From Grifola frondosa (taxonomy: Eukaryota > Basidiomycota > Agaricomycetes > Polyporales > Grifolaceae): 64,000 bases of DNA. Each line of letters opens with the position of its first letter. Position 1 is the stretch's first letter. The stretch is taken from positions 124,001 to 188,000 of the forward strand of contig LUGG01000009.1 of assembly GCA_001683735.1 (NCBI GenBank), read 5' to 3'. A model generated the notes under the pieces. It was not told the origin of the DNA. It was given only the letters and a program-made list of their open reading frames with translations, and made no database searches. Position numbers and translations under genes: made by a program. Positions 1-11,888 of the stretch are shown piece after piece.

Positions 1-769
1 CGGAGAAGGTCCGCTCGACGCATCATAGAGGTACGAGTGTAGCTCTCGAAAGTTGTTCGAATACAGGGAGGCGTACAGGACGGCAGTGCGGGGAGGTGAT
101 TGAAGTAGATGGTCCGGAGATGGTCGAATGTGGTCGAACGGAAGTAAGTTACGTCTCACGAACGACCTGTGATACAACGATCAGGACCTGGACTGAAATC
201 ATTGACAGCACATACGAATTTCCCCCAGTTAAATGAGGCGGTTCTATAGTTTCAACTCTAATCACACGCGATAACGTCTCCGCATCGCAGATGACCTGGC
301 CGTACCAATCCACCCAAGAGTCACAATCGGCCGTAGCAGGCGAATGATGATCGTTATAGTACTGGTAAAATGCCTCTATCTTTGGGCTGGCAGCGTGGAG
401 CGCCAAGTTCATCTCCGCAGATGCGTACGCTCCGGGTTCGGTGAGACATCCTTCGGACACTGCAATTTCCAATGCGAACGAATGTGTTTGTTCCGGAGTA
501 TTAGGGTGAGACAAAGGGAATACTTCCGGATTTGTGATCGTATCTAGGAGTAAGAAAAATGCATCTGGGTCCTCTAAGGCGATGGATTCACTGAAGGTAT
601 GCTGCTCAACACAATGCGACATGCAGAAGGAAACGACGTACATAGCTTCGAGTATCAGAGGCGGCGCAGGCCATGAGGACCGCAGCTCTACAACAATAGG
701 TGGACTGTAGGCATAGCTCGTACACGCGTGAAATAATAGACTCGCGAGAGCAGGTGATAATATCTTCAT
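1..769 (-). CDS. UDP-glucose:glycoprotein glucosyltransferase, 5' part (runs off window)
   Basis: This is the N-terminal part of the ER-lumen folding sensor that puts a glucose back on misfolded N-glycoproteins. Exon 1 is 216-769 and exon 2 starts at 166. The 49-nt intron 167-215 (GTATGT...CACAG) joins phase 2 and reads through to SFVRRNLLPFDH. The ATG at 769 begins a short signal peptide (MKILSPALASLLF). It is followed by the family's conserved N-terminal blocks: PPIVVELRSSWPAPPLILE, PDAFFLLLDTITNPE, SPKIEAFYQYY and CDSWVDWYG, then PRTAVLYASLYS and FRELHSYLY in exon 2. Only about 240 of the usual roughly 1,600 residues are inside the window, so the catalytic GT24 domain is not visible. It is divergent to the FunK1 gene and shares its promoter region. 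Confidence 0.9.
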
Positions 770-973
770 ACGTCCGCAGACAGCTGTGCTTCGGTGCAGA
801 GCCTCAAACCTGATCACAATTTATGCAATCAGCTTATTAACATGCAAAATGACTGTTAGTCGACGCACAATCGTAGTAGATGAAAGAGTTTGTATTCAAG
901 CGCGCTCGCCGCCAGCAACGCCACGTCGGCTCCGCGCATCACGATCACGTGACTCTTACTTCTCGTCGGCAGC

Positions 974-1010
974 TTGAGTGGCACCATGGCGCGCCACTCA
1001 AACGAGTGGC
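974..1010. promoter_or_regulatory. Inverted repeat in a divergent promoter
   Basis: The gap between the UGGT start (769) and the FunK1 start (1119) holds a perfect 9-bp inverted repeat, TTGAGTGGC (974-982) and GCCACTCAA (993-1001). A third GAGTGGC follows at 1004-1010. A TATA-like CATAAATA lies at 1050-1057, about 60 nt before the FunK1 ATG. A role as a binding site is inferred from position only. Confidence 0.3.
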
Positions 1011-1118
1011 TCATTTGTCCTTTGTTTGTGAGGAAACGATGTCTGGCGGCATAAATACGTTTCGCCGTTTGCACAACTCTCATACTCTTCTCTCCCACCT
1101 CCATCATCAAATCTCAAA

Positions 1119-3384
1119 ATGTTACCAGACTCTGAGGCCAGTCGCTACTACACCATCAGAACAGAACACGACTCTCGTGTGTTCCCACATTGGTTGAACG
1201 ATTTTATCTCGCTAATAATTCTTATTATTTATTTAATAGTCATTCAAGAGCACCTGAAGCAGGAAAAGGGGGAGCGCATGCTCCTGCTCAGGATCAACCA
1301 ATGTCGTATGGATCTAGAGGAATCTCTTGACCTCCTCGTACCCAGTCACGAGAACAAGCAGCACGCAAATATCGCAAGGGTTTTTGCTGGATACAGATCC
1401 TCCCTTTCTTCTACAAAGCTGCGCGAATGTCTTGTACGTGTTCATTTGCTTCTGTAATCTCTGTGCTGACAAGCTTATAGGTCCGAGGACTGGATAAACT
1501 TGTTGCCGACTTCCCGGCAGATAAGAAGATCGCTTTTGCAGATTGCAGTGGGAGTAAGGTTTCGTTTCCTTACGAAACGAATTGGGAACCCCTTCCGGCT
1601 ATGGAGGTAGGCATAATTGCCTCGCTGCCAGGAAAAGACACCCAGTCGCTGCAGCCGCCGAAGTGGCGGAACATTTCTCTGCTCATTGATGTCAGATCAA
1701 GCATCGAGGATGATCCAATGAAACAGGAGAAACACTCGCGCTTCGAAATCTTCAAGGACTTGGCCATGAAGGCCCACAATTTGATGGTCGCTCGAAATCA
1801 TTTATTTGTCTTTATGCTCGGATTCTATGGCTCTCAGTGTCGTATCTTTCGTTTTGATTGCGCTGCAGTTGTCGTCTCTCAGCCATTCAAATACCGACGT
1901 CAGACAAGGTTGCTCAGCGAATTTTTCTGGAGATTTGTCAATCCAACAGAAGGTTCTCTAGTCGTTGGTGCAGACCCTCTGGTGACATTCCCTACGCAGG
2001 CGGAATTGACAGGTATCACGAGGAGGCTCGCAGAGAGGAAGCGCGATCAGTTCCTCACAAAGGATCCAGATGTGTGTCGGCGGATCACAGTTCCTTCCTC
2101 TAAAGCTCGAACTCCGGCCAGGCAGTATGTGGTATACGAATTGCTCTGGATCAACCAGGAAGGTATTTTTGGGCGAAATACCATGGTTTGGAGGGCCTTC
2201 GACGAGGAAACGGGCGAGGACTGCGTCATCAAGGAATCGTGGCGGGATGAGCGGTATTCAATAGAGACCAAGTTCTACGAACGGCTCCAAAAGCGCATCC
2301 CTGAGCACGAATACTTCGGTTTGCCGCGGCTTTTGGGTGGCGGTGATTTGAGTGCAAGAAGCGGTCACAAGACACAGTCGTGGACATTGGGGCTAGGTGA
2401 AAGATACGCGATATGCGAGCGGATGCACATACGGTTCGTGGTTGATGCAGTGGGTGTTGCACTTCGCAACTACAAGAGCACTAAGGTGCTGACAGAAGCT
2501 ATTCGCGATGCAATCAAAGGTCGGTTTGGAACCTTTTTAAATGTATGAAAGAGCTAAAATACTGTGATATAGGTCATTGGTTGGCTCGTAAGGCGGGGGT
2601 CTTGCATCGAGACGTGAGCTCTGGAAACATATGTTTCGCTGATGACAAGCCCTACAAAGGCTTTATCCACGACTGGGATCACAGTTGTTTCCCGGATGAG
2701 CCAGTGCAAGTTTACATGCCATTCCCAGGTCGTTATAGACCACGACCGGGCTGGGAGCAAGTGGTATGTCTCCCATTTGCATCTCCACGTATCATATCTA
2801 ACTCTTTTTCTGCGCAGGGAACTATCGCCTTTATGGCAGTCGATGTACTCCAACGTGCCAACTGCCGGCACGAAGTCCATCATGATTTGGAATCTTTCTT
2901 CTGGCTTCTCCTTTATGTTATTCGCCAACGCAGCGACCTCAAGATAACCAAGAAGTCTCCCCAATTCAGCGACTTCTTCGACGGCAATCAATCGCAGTCT
3001 GGGGCAGCCAAACGGCATATCCTTGAATACAGCGGCATCTCTGTCACAAACAATCCCGCTCTCACGTCTCTCCTCAAGAGCTTCAAAAATCTTTGCTATC
3101 GAAATTTGCGAAGGCTCGACGGAATTTCGCTGACGTATAACGCTGTCCTGTCGTTGTTCGACAAAGCCTTAGAACGAGACGATTGGCCGGTCGACGACTC
3201 AGCGTGGTCCCCGTCAGCTACTGAGCCTGCCCCAGAGCCCGCCCCAGAGCCCGCCCCAAAGCCCGCCCCCAAGCCCGTTCCCGAGCCCGTACCCGAGCCC
3301 GCCCCCGAGGAAAAGCGTGCCAAACGGCGGCGAAAAGGTGACCCGCCGAATTCCCATCGGTCAAAGAAGGCTCGTAAGGCATAG
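1119..3384 (+). CDS. FunK1-family protein kinase
   Basis: Exons 1119-1433, 1481-2519, 2573-2763 and 2818-3384 sum to 2,112 nt (703 aa) with no break. The introns are 46-54 nt. The protein matches the basidiomycete FunK1 family, Ser/Thr-type kinases with a long N-terminal region. Visible kinase landmarks are the ATP-binding lysine in CVIKESW (about residue 354), the catalytic loop GVLHRDVSSGNI (about 458-469), the metal-binding aspartate in IHDWD in place of DFG (about 485), and GTIAFMAVDVL in the activation segment. The C-terminus carries a run of (E/K)PAP repeats (about 650-680) and then a basic KRAKRRRKG, a likely nuclear signal. The substrate is unknown. Expansion of FunK1 genes is known in mushroom-forming fungi. 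Confidence 0.88.
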
Positions 3385-3633
3385 AGGAATGACGTTGTTC
3401 AAAGGTCTATGTGTTTTGTGTTTATTCGCAATCTCGTATCGTTGTAACAGTGTGTTGTCGTTTCCTGAAAAAATAATATTGTAGTCCTCGGTTGAACAGT
3501 CACGCAAAGTCCCATGCAGAAAACAGGTTAACGACAACGATAAAGAGTGTGCAAACAGAGTGTCCCGTAGGAGAGGATACAGAGCGTCCGAAACATGACG
3601 GAGCAAGCAAATCAGTATTAATCTTATGGTACT

Positions 3634-6600
3634 CTAAGATGTGCATTGCTTCAGGATAGCAATGTGAGCATCGCGTCGTTTAATAATGTCCGCATGCACT
3701 ATACTGACACGAAGGTCAGCTTCGCACTAGTCAAAACAGCCATCAGTAATCCCTCGAAGATGCTACAAAAGACAATCATAGGTACACACCTGCAATAATT
3801 TGTCAGCTTCCCACATGCGACTAGGGAGGCTTTCCAATGCGACGTAAACAGCGGGAATAGAAGTACAATGAAGCAATTCCTGGGCATTTGTGCGGAGGAT
3901 GCTCAAAGCAATACGGAACAGGACATCCACGCCGTCGAGGAGGAACACATCCCAGACCCTGAACAATGTCTGCAGAGGGAATCAGACCCGAACGTCGCAG
4001 GAACAAAATTACGCACCTCCACGGGTAAACAATCCGTAAATAGGGAGAGAAACCACGAGAAACATATGGCGGGAAGATCCACACCAAGCTCCGTAAGGTG
4101 TGCGCAAAGTTTTGGCATGATCTCTTGCACGTAATCTAAGAGTACCAACGGACACGCGCGAGAACTTAACAGGGATGGCGAAAAGAAGTCCTCTGGGAGG
4201 ATTCGTTCAACGAGGGCAGCAAGGACCCAGAACGCATCTTCCTCGTCCGCATGGATCAAAAGAAGGGTCGACGTCACGAGGTTCATGCCTTGACAGTACC
4301 CGACTTTAGGATTGCGCCTGTTCAGGAGTAAGTACAAAATGCAGAGGATAATGATGTTGGCACCCACCTGCTGTAAGCCGTCAACACCCGCCGCAACTTA
4401 TCCACACCTGCACCAGTTCTCCCAAAGAAAAGATTCAATGGCATAGTCCTGCCCACATCCTTCTCAATCTCCCGAACGACGGAGCTTTTGTCATCTGATG
4501 CTGCTAAGAGGTCGAAAAAGACACCAGGTTCTCGCATTTCCAAAGCGCCACTGCATTCCAGCCACGCTTTCGAGCGATACGCGAGAGGGATCCCACTACG
4601 CACAAGTCGGTCGAACTCCTTCCTCTCGTCCTTTCGTGAAGACAGCCCAAGTTGGGCGAAGCCAATCAATCCCTCACTATGAATGAGCTCCTCCTCTTCT
4701 ACCGCAGTGCCAAGCCCAAGTAGCTGGGCAGCCCCGCCAACACCCGATGCGACAGCCCGCGGGGCAGTATTAAACTTCACGGTGGGCAGTTTGTTTCTGT
4801 TCTTCAAGAACAAGTCCCACTCTTTTCGCAAAGCAACTTGTCTTTGATCGTGAAGATCCGTTAATTGCGACAACAGCCGCCGGATCGTGTTAGCGCACAC
4901 ATGGCGGGGGGTATTAGTGTCTACGGAAAGGATGGAAGTGTTGGATTTCATGACGAGGGTACCTGAGGAGGGTCCTCCAGCCTTTCTACCTTTGGAAGAC
5001 GGTGGTGATACACCGCGTGACTTCTGAGATGAAATGGATGTAGACTCCTCTGTGATCATGCTCCGCATTGTAGGGCGTGTGCTTGCTGTGTCGATGCTCA
5101 GCGAATCCGCTAGGTCCCCACCACCGTCACATTCGCATGACACCTTCACGATTTCAATGTCGTCTTCTGCAGTCTCCTCGTCTTCGTCTGGCCAGCTGTT
5201 GTCCTCCTTGCGGTCCGCAATCTTGATGCCGGTCAGGCATGCCGGGGCGGTGTTACCACATTCCTTCGCACGCAACAGAAGTAGAAAATCATACTGTGAG
5301 ACGTCGTATATAAAGCCGAACCGGTCGGTCATTCCTTCGTGGCTGTGCTCATCGTATGGCACGGAAAATGCGGGGGTAGAATCCGATAAAGGGAGCGAGA
5401 AGTGGAAGTCTCGGGACGTCAGCGGAGTATATCTCCGCGATAGAAACTGGGTAGGAGGTTTTGCATTGACGGGTATGATGGACTCTAGAGGTACTGATGC
5501 CGGTTTAATCGCAGGTGTGAAATTGCCATTAGACTGTTGAGGGGTAGGAGGATGATCTGAACCAGCAACGCTCTGACCTACAGCGGTGTCTGTAACTGGC
5601 AAGGCTTTCCTCTGCTGCTGTGTCATGAAAGACCCGAACAAAGGAGATGCAAAGGCAGGTAAATTGATGCTGGGCTTCCTACTCTTCGGCGTTCGATGCA
5701 CGCTCTGACTCGCAGTCGCTGTACGGCTAGCTGTGGGTGTCGTGTCGTCCGCAGTGGGTTGCGATCCGCCTTCCTGTCTCTCTACCTTCTTCTCTTTCTT
5801 CTCCTTCGGTCGCTCACGGAATTCTAGCCCTTCCTCTCGAGCATTGCGCACAAGCTCATAGGCCAAGTTTGCGACAAATGGGCTCGTGTCTCGTCCTGAA
5901 TCGGTAAGGATACTCGAGGGATCAGAAGTCATGACGCGAGTCGCTTGCACAATTGCACGCAGCGATGCGCCTTGTGGCGGTTTCTCGTCGAGTACAGACA
6001 GGGATGGTGGAACAGTTGATGAAGGCGACGCCACTTTGGACGAGGACGAGGCCTTGGACGACTGTGACATCGTTGCTGTGGAAGTAATCACCGGGCTTCT
6101 TGTAGGGGATGTATTTGCCGACCTTGTAAAGAGAACGTTACGGCTCTCAGGAGGAGGCTCAAATGCGGAGATATCAGCGACCGACATGTTGCGGCGCTTT
6201 CTTCCCATAGAGGTACTCGAGGACGAAGGATTCAAGATGGAGAAGCCTAGCGTGCCGAACACGCTTCTTCCCCCCTTCTTCCTACCCGCTCTGCTGGGCG
6301 TGGGCGGAGCAGACGGCAATGGAGAAATACCTTCACTGGCGGGTTGTGAGGTGCTCGAGGGGCTGTCCTTCAATGATCCTGAGCCGTCTTGATCTATGAA
6401 AAAGAGCGGACGACCGCCCTTCGGCTTGCCCTTGATCCACCATGTTCCTACCCAATCACCGAGCGATGGACCTTTTGGTCTATCTTCTGCGGAGATCATG
6501 TTCTCGCTACTCTCTTTCAGGATCTCTGACGGAAGTGGATTGACCAGAGGCGATGCGGTGGCAGACGGAGCTTCTTCGCTCGAAATAATACTTTTAGTCG

Positions 6601-7537
6601 CGTCGTTGGTAGTGCTCGTAGGAATGGTCAGAGTCGAAGCGGTTGGGGTGGGATCACTGGGAAGGCTCTTGGAAAGCGGCACCTCGTCGTCGATCGCTTC
6701 TGACAAAGACTCTGTGAGAGACTAGATTGCGCATCAGTCAATGGTCTCCAGTGCATAGACATAGACATATATGCTTACTGTAGAGCTATGACGTCTCTGA
6801 ACCTGATGATCTCCCTCGTTGTCGTCTGGAAACAACGATTGCAGCACGCGACTCGCGATGTCCTTCTCAGATGGTAGCAGCTCTTTCATGAGCTGATTCG
6901 CTCGCTCGCGTCTCGCAGCCTCCTTCTCTTGTAGAAGTCTACGACTCTCTTCTAATTCTTTCCGGATTCTAGAAAGGTTGTGGACCGCAGAAGACAGAGC
7001 CCTGATAATGTCATGGTAGGGATGGGTCTGACTGTCTGGGGAAGAAGATGCAGCACCGAGACTAGATATGTTTGATTGAATAGCATCGTCGGAGAACTCG
7101 TGCCATTTTGTGGACAACACCTCAGACGCGGATATAGTCCCAGATGCGTTAGAGCCAGCTCCAGATAAAACATCGTTTGACATCTCATAGGAGGCTTTGA
7201 AGGATGGAGTAATCTCGTCACTGCATGATTCTATCACGATGAGTGGTGGAGGTCTAGTCCCAGACTCATTAGCCAAGCGATGACATTGTGAGACACTGCT
7301 CTCCACTGACTTGCGCTTTCCATATCCTCTTACGCTCCCATCCCAGTTGGCATTCGTATAGCTCTCCTGCACTTTGGCGTCGCTATCGAGTTGCGCCTTG
7401 AGCGTGAAGTAATCCGTGGCCAGTCTTGGAGGGTCGTTGGGTTGCTTACCACGAGACCGACGGCCAAGAGAGGTTGTTCCTTCGTCCTGCGAAAGCGGAT
7501 GAGAATGTGTGGGTGTCGTGACCGGTATTGATGCCAT
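3634..7537 (-). CDS. TBC-domain Rab GTPase-activating protein
   Basis: Minus-strand exons 6779-7537, 4368-6721, 4017-4317, 3790-3969 and 3634-3726 sum to 3,687 nt (1,228 aa) in frame. The introns are 47-63 nt. The first in-frame ATG is at 7537. The first two thirds are low-complexity Ser/Thr/Pro sequence with a coiled-coil-like stretch near residues 205-240. The TBC domain begins near residue 960 (RSGIPLAYRSKAWLE). Both catalytic fingers are present: Arg in IEKDVGRT (IxxDxxR) and Gln in NPKVGYCQGMN (YxQ). The C-terminal TBC helices are seen in FRVWDVFLLDGVDVLF. The expected role is to speed GTP hydrolysis on a Rab protein in membrane traffic. Which Rab cannot be told. Domain order resembles yeast Gyp/Msb3-type proteins only loosely. 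Confidence 0.88.
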
Positions 7538-8063
7538 TGCCGCATGGATATGGCCGATATTGAATGAAGGTGGTGCACGTAACACTAGACGCGATAGAGC
7601 ATCCGACCACGATCACCAAGAACGGGTCGTTCTACAGTGTAAAATTACAGAACAAGAATAATGCAGATAGCCTCAGCAGGTCACCTCGAGGACAAAAGGG
7701 CTGTGGTAACAAAGGCTCAGGCAAAGTTCCCGAGTCATGTCAGACGAGCTTCTCGTACCTCGGGAATTCTCGTGCTCGACGAATGACCGGCCTGGGAATA
7801 TTTCAGACCTTTTCCATAAACTTCTGTGGCACGATGAAGAGGCGTTGTCTTCAAGTGCGATGTGGTGGTTACAGACTAAGTAGTTACGAGAGTACCACAC
7901 CGCGTGTAACAGGCGTGGGTCGCTGTGGCGCAGCTCGGAGGACCACCGTGAATCGGCCGGGAAATCTCCGGATATTATTTGCACTTGGCATTTTCCGGTG
8001 GCGGAGTCATTCCTTGCAAACTGCAGCCACCATTATCACACTTGTGTCTACATCACGTCTTTC
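7538..8063. other. Divergent intergenic region (TBC / COA6)
   Basis: This 526-bp gap lies between two divergent genes and is presumably a shared promoter. Open frames here are short and show no family resemblance. I see no convincing TATA box or repeat. Confidence 0.4.
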
Positions 8064-8401
8064 ATGGGTTGGTTTGGCTCTATGAGTTCTGCACCTGACC
8101 CAGCGTCACGAAAAGACCGACAGAAATGTTGGGACAATCGCGACTCATACTTCGCATGTCTGGATGGTGTAGGAATCGTCAAGCCTGGTGACGAGGGGGG
8201 CAAGTGCGCGGCTTCGAAAGCTGCCTACGAATTGAACTGTGCCAAGAGTTGGGTACGTGCATTGTTAAGTTTTTGAAACCATTCCTGCATGTGCTCTGCG
8301 TCGGGCAGATCGATTATTTCAACACGCGTCGCGTACTTGCGGAGCAGCAGAAAGGTGTTCTGGCGCAAGCCAATACCCAGGCGAGCTCTGCGCGGAGGTA
8401 G
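8064..8401 (+). CDS. COA6: COA6, cytochrome c oxidase assembly factor
   Basis: Two exons (8064-8252, 8309-8401) give 93 aa exactly in frame. The protein is a small mitochondrial intermembrane-space factor that helps metallate and assemble complex IV (the CuA site of Cox2). It has the family's twin-cysteine pattern: CX9C (C22 and C32, CWDNRDSYFAC) and CX10C (C48 and C59, CAASKAAYELNC), followed by KSWIDYF. The second exon is a charged tail. The length is typical. Import is expected through the Mia40 disulfide relay, so there is no presequence. The start is the ATG at 8064 (MGWFGSM), and the 56-nt intron falls right after KSW. Confidence 0.92.
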
Positions 8402-8407
8402 CCGGGG

Positions 8408-9013
8408 ATGAGATTGTTGGATTCTATGCATCGTGGGCACGGACTTTCATTGCAACATGTGATGGAGCTCTCATCTTCAAATCTACCCTTTCCTTACCTC
8501 GAGAGACGTGCGAGTATCAAAGGCAATATCAAGGAGGTAGGGTCCAGTAAGTCCGTATATCCTACAAGGCCTAAATTACTGCCCGTTTTATTGCTCAGCT
8601 GGCTCTACTCAACTTTTCCGAGCTCGATGCCACAGTGTTCATAAGACGGACCTGCAATCTTGTTAAGATACTAGCTCGTAACTCTTCGACGGGTTAGAAT
8701 TGAATCAGTATGTTTCGTTCCTGCTCCGGAATCTTACGCGATAATAGTTCGTTTTTCTCTAGAAGCTCAGAAAGCCATTGCCCAGATGTTCGAATTGACT
8801 GCCAGTTACAGAGATATGCTATTACGAGAAATCTGTTACCAACGGCGTCTTCAACTCATCCCTGAGCTGCGTTTGGACCCCAAGATGGTTCTCGCACGAG
8901 ATTTGGACACGATTCGACTTCCTTCAGACATTTATATGACATCGGTGCGTCTTCGTATGGTAACAGTCTCTCAAAACATCGGTTATGCTTCTTTACTGAA
9001 GGCTCAGTCATGA
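8408..9013 (+). CDS. Unrecognised small gene
   Basis: I do not recognise this gene. Splicing 8408-8536, 8599-8692 and 8763-9013 gives 157 codons in frame with two canonical introns (62 and 70 nt). The middle reads as a plausible amphipathic helical protein (TVFIRRTCNLVKIL, SYRDMLLREICYQRRLQLI, ARDLDTIRLPSDIY). The start is only 6 nt after the COA6 stop, so this may be the 3' part of a larger or broken gene. A donor-like GTGCGT at 8945 suggests more exons in 9080-9640, but I could not join them with confidence. No domain was identified. Confidence 0.3.
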
Positions 9014-9755
9014 TAATCATCCCGTACGTGGCTAGTGTCTTCTCCTGTGCCCGCCAACCGACAATATTTGCAGGAACATTCTATTGTCGTCGTGTGCACG
9101 GCTCATCTCCTGTGTTGCCCTTCGAATCTCTTTCTCTAAGGTCGGCGACGCCTTGATGTTCTATCGATGACATCGGTGTCAACTTGATATATACAGGCTA
9201 TGCGATCTTCATCGGTCTCCTCGGGTTCCGTCGTCCTCCATTTGTATTGCCGTTTTCTTCTAATACTGCCTATACGCCTGTGTTTCATCATACAGCTTCG
9301 GTCTCTTCCCCGTTTTGCAGCCCACAATAAGCTGGTTACGCAAATGGCACGGGTCTGCACCATGAAGAGCTACACACGTTGCGTCTACTCACTCGTGGGA
9401 AGCTCGGCATCTGCCACCAGGAATGGCACGAAATTGCCATGGCTTCGTGGTCCAATGCATCAAGTTGTCGAACTCGAGGCACTACTGAGACTGACAACTG
9501 GATGCCTGTGCCCTGTCGCTGGGTACGAGTACTGGCGAATGAGCTTACCAACGCATGCCACTATTGCCACCGTCCCCATCGAGCTGCAATGGACGCTATG
9601 GTCATCGCCATCTCGGAGAGGGTCGTCACGGCATAGCTTGCACAGTGACTTGTGGCGAGGCCATCTCGCGCCTCAGCTCTTAAGAGATGATCTGCTGGTA
9701 TCTCAACTGTGTTCTCATGTACTACTCTAATGTCTTCTCATCCGGACTGCTGGTC
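9014..9755. other. Uncertain stretch, possible further exons
   Basis: Moderate-length open frames exist on the plus strand (for example 9200-9730), but none resembles a known family and none splices cleanly to its neighbours. It may belong to either flanking gene. I see no repeat or mobile element. Confidence 0.25.
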
Positions 9756-10633
9756 ATGTCAGATGCCAGTGATAGAAGGATGTCAATGATGGCTTCGTCA
9801 CTATCTGCCAGACCGCAGCCGCCCGTCACCATTAGAAGCTCAAAAACGCGGTCGCGCATAGAATCTTCGCCTCTCGCCTTCCCGCCATTATACAGTCGTC
9901 TCATGCTGACTAGGATCAACACTAGCCTGCACCTCCCAGACAGGCCGCTCCGCAGACCCACAGGTCCACGGTCTGCATCGTCCACGCCGACACCCTCGAT
10001 GTCGCCATCCAAGAACGAGCATAAGACGCAGATTTTCGAACCATGGGGTACTAAACGCAGCCTCCATGCATTGCGTTCGCCACCTTCGTCTGCATCTCTC
10101 CCTCAGTAAGTCCCCTCCGCAAAGTCGCTTCACAGTGGTGCTAATAATATTGATACCGTAGCGATGCTGACGTGGATTTCGACCCGTTGTTAGATATTTC
10201 CCAAGGGCAACTCGTATCCTCGCCTGCGCCACAATGTTTCCTGCTCAAGCTCCTCGATCCGTGCATCGCAGACTCCGGTTCGGACTCCAGCATTGCCTCC
10301 TTTCTCTCGTTCACCGTCACTCCCATTGAGAGTACCTACCATTCCCTCGCGCGACATGGTCGACCCGCTCCCCTGCAGCTCGTGCCACCACTGGTGCAGC
10401 GCCAGGGCTCCGGCGATAGGATGGACCGGTGGATGCATGGCGGGCTGGACCCGACGCCGACACCGATGCTAGTGGGGGCCACACCGCTCGACTATGACGG
10501 CTGGGGAGACAACGGCGATTGGCGCCAGGTCATCGATGAAGAGTTCCTGCAGGACTCGGACATTGACGAGCCCCCGTTCCCCCTCACGCCTGACGACGCC
10601 TCACCTGCCAATGAACTGAGGTCACATTCGTGA
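9756..10633 (+). CDS. Hypothetical Ser/Pro-rich protein with acidic tail
   Basis: I do not recognise this gene. Exons 9756-10105 and 10162-10633 give 273 aa in frame with a 56-nt intron. The ATG at 9756 (MSDASDRRMSMM) is chosen; an in-frame ATG at 9717 would add 13 residues. The N-terminal half is Ser/Arg/Pro-rich (RSASSTPTPSMSPSKNE). The second exon has more ordered-looking sequence (CFLLKLLDPCIADSGSDSS) and an acidic end (DEEFLQDSDIDEPPFPLTPD). The composition suggests a largely disordered regulatory protein, but this is inference. Confidence 0.5.
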
Positions 10634-11099
10634 TGTTATGCGCAGGCATCATGCTTCTTGTGCTGTGGTCTCCACATTTGTTGCTGTTGGTGTGCACCGT
10701 CGTTGTAACGTTGATTGCCCGGATGTATTTAGAGCTGTCGGACTCTCATAACACCCTCATTGTAGTCTTAGCACACACTCGTTTTTCTCTCACTTTGCAT
10801 ATGTAGATGGCTCTACAGAATGGACATCCCACAGACAATGTGATTATTTGGTATTGTGGCTTACACAAGTCTTAAACTTCGTGGGCGCTTCTTCTAAAAT
10901 ATATACTTGCCTTCAACTCTTATCCTGGTAACGAGACAGCGAGCGGTGACAATATCGACCAAATCTTCAGCACAGCATTGCTCTGCATACAGAGGACTAA
11001 TCGCACCTTCGGAATTATCGTGCGCGTGCATCCACCAGGAGCTTGGGTTTCTTCAAGCACCTGCTCGACATATCTTTGGCCTCCAACTACTTCGCGTAG
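10634..11099. other. Intergenic region before POP5
   Basis: These 466 bp have no supported gene. An AT-rich stretch with TATA-like AAATATATAC lies near 10897-10906, about 200 bp before the POP5 start. Confidence 0.35.
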
Positions 11100-11798
11100 A
11101 TGGTTCGTTTCAAAGTAAGCCGCCAATCTCCTGTCCGTATCGGTCTACGCTCTGACACGAGAACCATCCACAAGAACCGGTGGCTCCTCGTCGAGTTCCT
11201 CCCTTGCGCTCCCCCGACCTCCAGCGCCGCTCTCGCCACGCCTGAGATGTCCAGCAAACAGGTCTGGAGTGCGCTCAAACAGAGCATCCTCACGCATTTC
11301 GGGGACACCGGCTGGGGCGCCGTCGCTGCGTCGCTTACCAGTGCGTCTCTCTCGCTTTCTCCCGCCCCATGCGCGCTGACGCCGCCGGCAGTCAAGTACT
11401 ACTCGCCGCGCACGAACATGTGCATCATCCGCGTCGCGCGCGACCAGCACCGCATCGCGTGGGCGGGCGTCACGCTGCTGTCTGCGGTCGACGGCCGGCG
11501 CTGTGTCCCGCATGTCGTGCACGTCTCCGGTCCGTCACGTATCTGGCGTTTGTATGTATGCGTTCTGATGGGGTGCTTGTGTGAAGGGACGATCAAGCAG
11601 GCGCAGATCGCTGCGATACGGCATAATCGGGAGGTGGTCGCGCGGCACAGGGCGCGCGCAAAAACGCCAGGTGCATCTCTCATGGGTTTTCCCCGGAAAG
11701 GGCTGTTGACAGTTGAGCGGCCCACAGTTGCGTACCAAGATTCGTACGAAGAATACCTCCAGACAAGCACACAAGAGATCGAGGCACTCCAAGACTAG
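11100..11798 (+). CDS. POP5: POP5, RNase P/MRP protein subunit
   Basis: Five exons (11100-11114, 11175-11340, 11392-11529, 11587-11670, 11728-11798) give 157 aa in frame. Exon 1 codes only MVRFK. The protein is a shared subunit of nuclear RNase P (tRNA 5' processing) and RNase MRP (rRNA processing). Family blocks are clear: NRWLLVEFLPCA, HFGDTGWGAVAASL, YSPRTNMCIIRVARDQH, VPHVVHVSGTIKQAQ and AAIRHNREVVARHRA, ending in SYEEYLQTSTQEIEALQD. The length fits the family. The introns are 51-60 nt. The next gene is convergent, with its end at 11889. Confidence 0.93.
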   Translation: MVRFKVSRQSPVRIGLRSDTRTIHKNRWLLVEFLPCAPPTSSAALATPEMSSKQVWSALKQSILTHFGDTGWGAVAASLTSASLSLSPAPCALTPPAVKYYSPRTNMCIIRVARDQHRIAWAGVTLLSAVDGRRCVPHVVHVSGPSRIWRLYVCVLMGCLCEGTIKQAQIAAIRHNREVVARHRARAKTPGASLMGFPRKGLLTVERPTVAYQDSYEEYLQTSTQEIEALQD

Positions 11799-11888
11799 CC
11801 TCACTTAATCCCCGCGCCGGCAGGTTGAAGATCTTCTATGTTACTCAAACATACAGCTACTTTTGCCTTCTTCCTACGTGTCCCAGGC

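Noticed and set aside
9722..10232. Overlapping minus-strand frames opposite the Ser/Pro-rich gene
   Set aside because: The plus-strand model has a clean in-frame intron and a stop after an acidic tail. The minus frames are typical GC-driven shadows.
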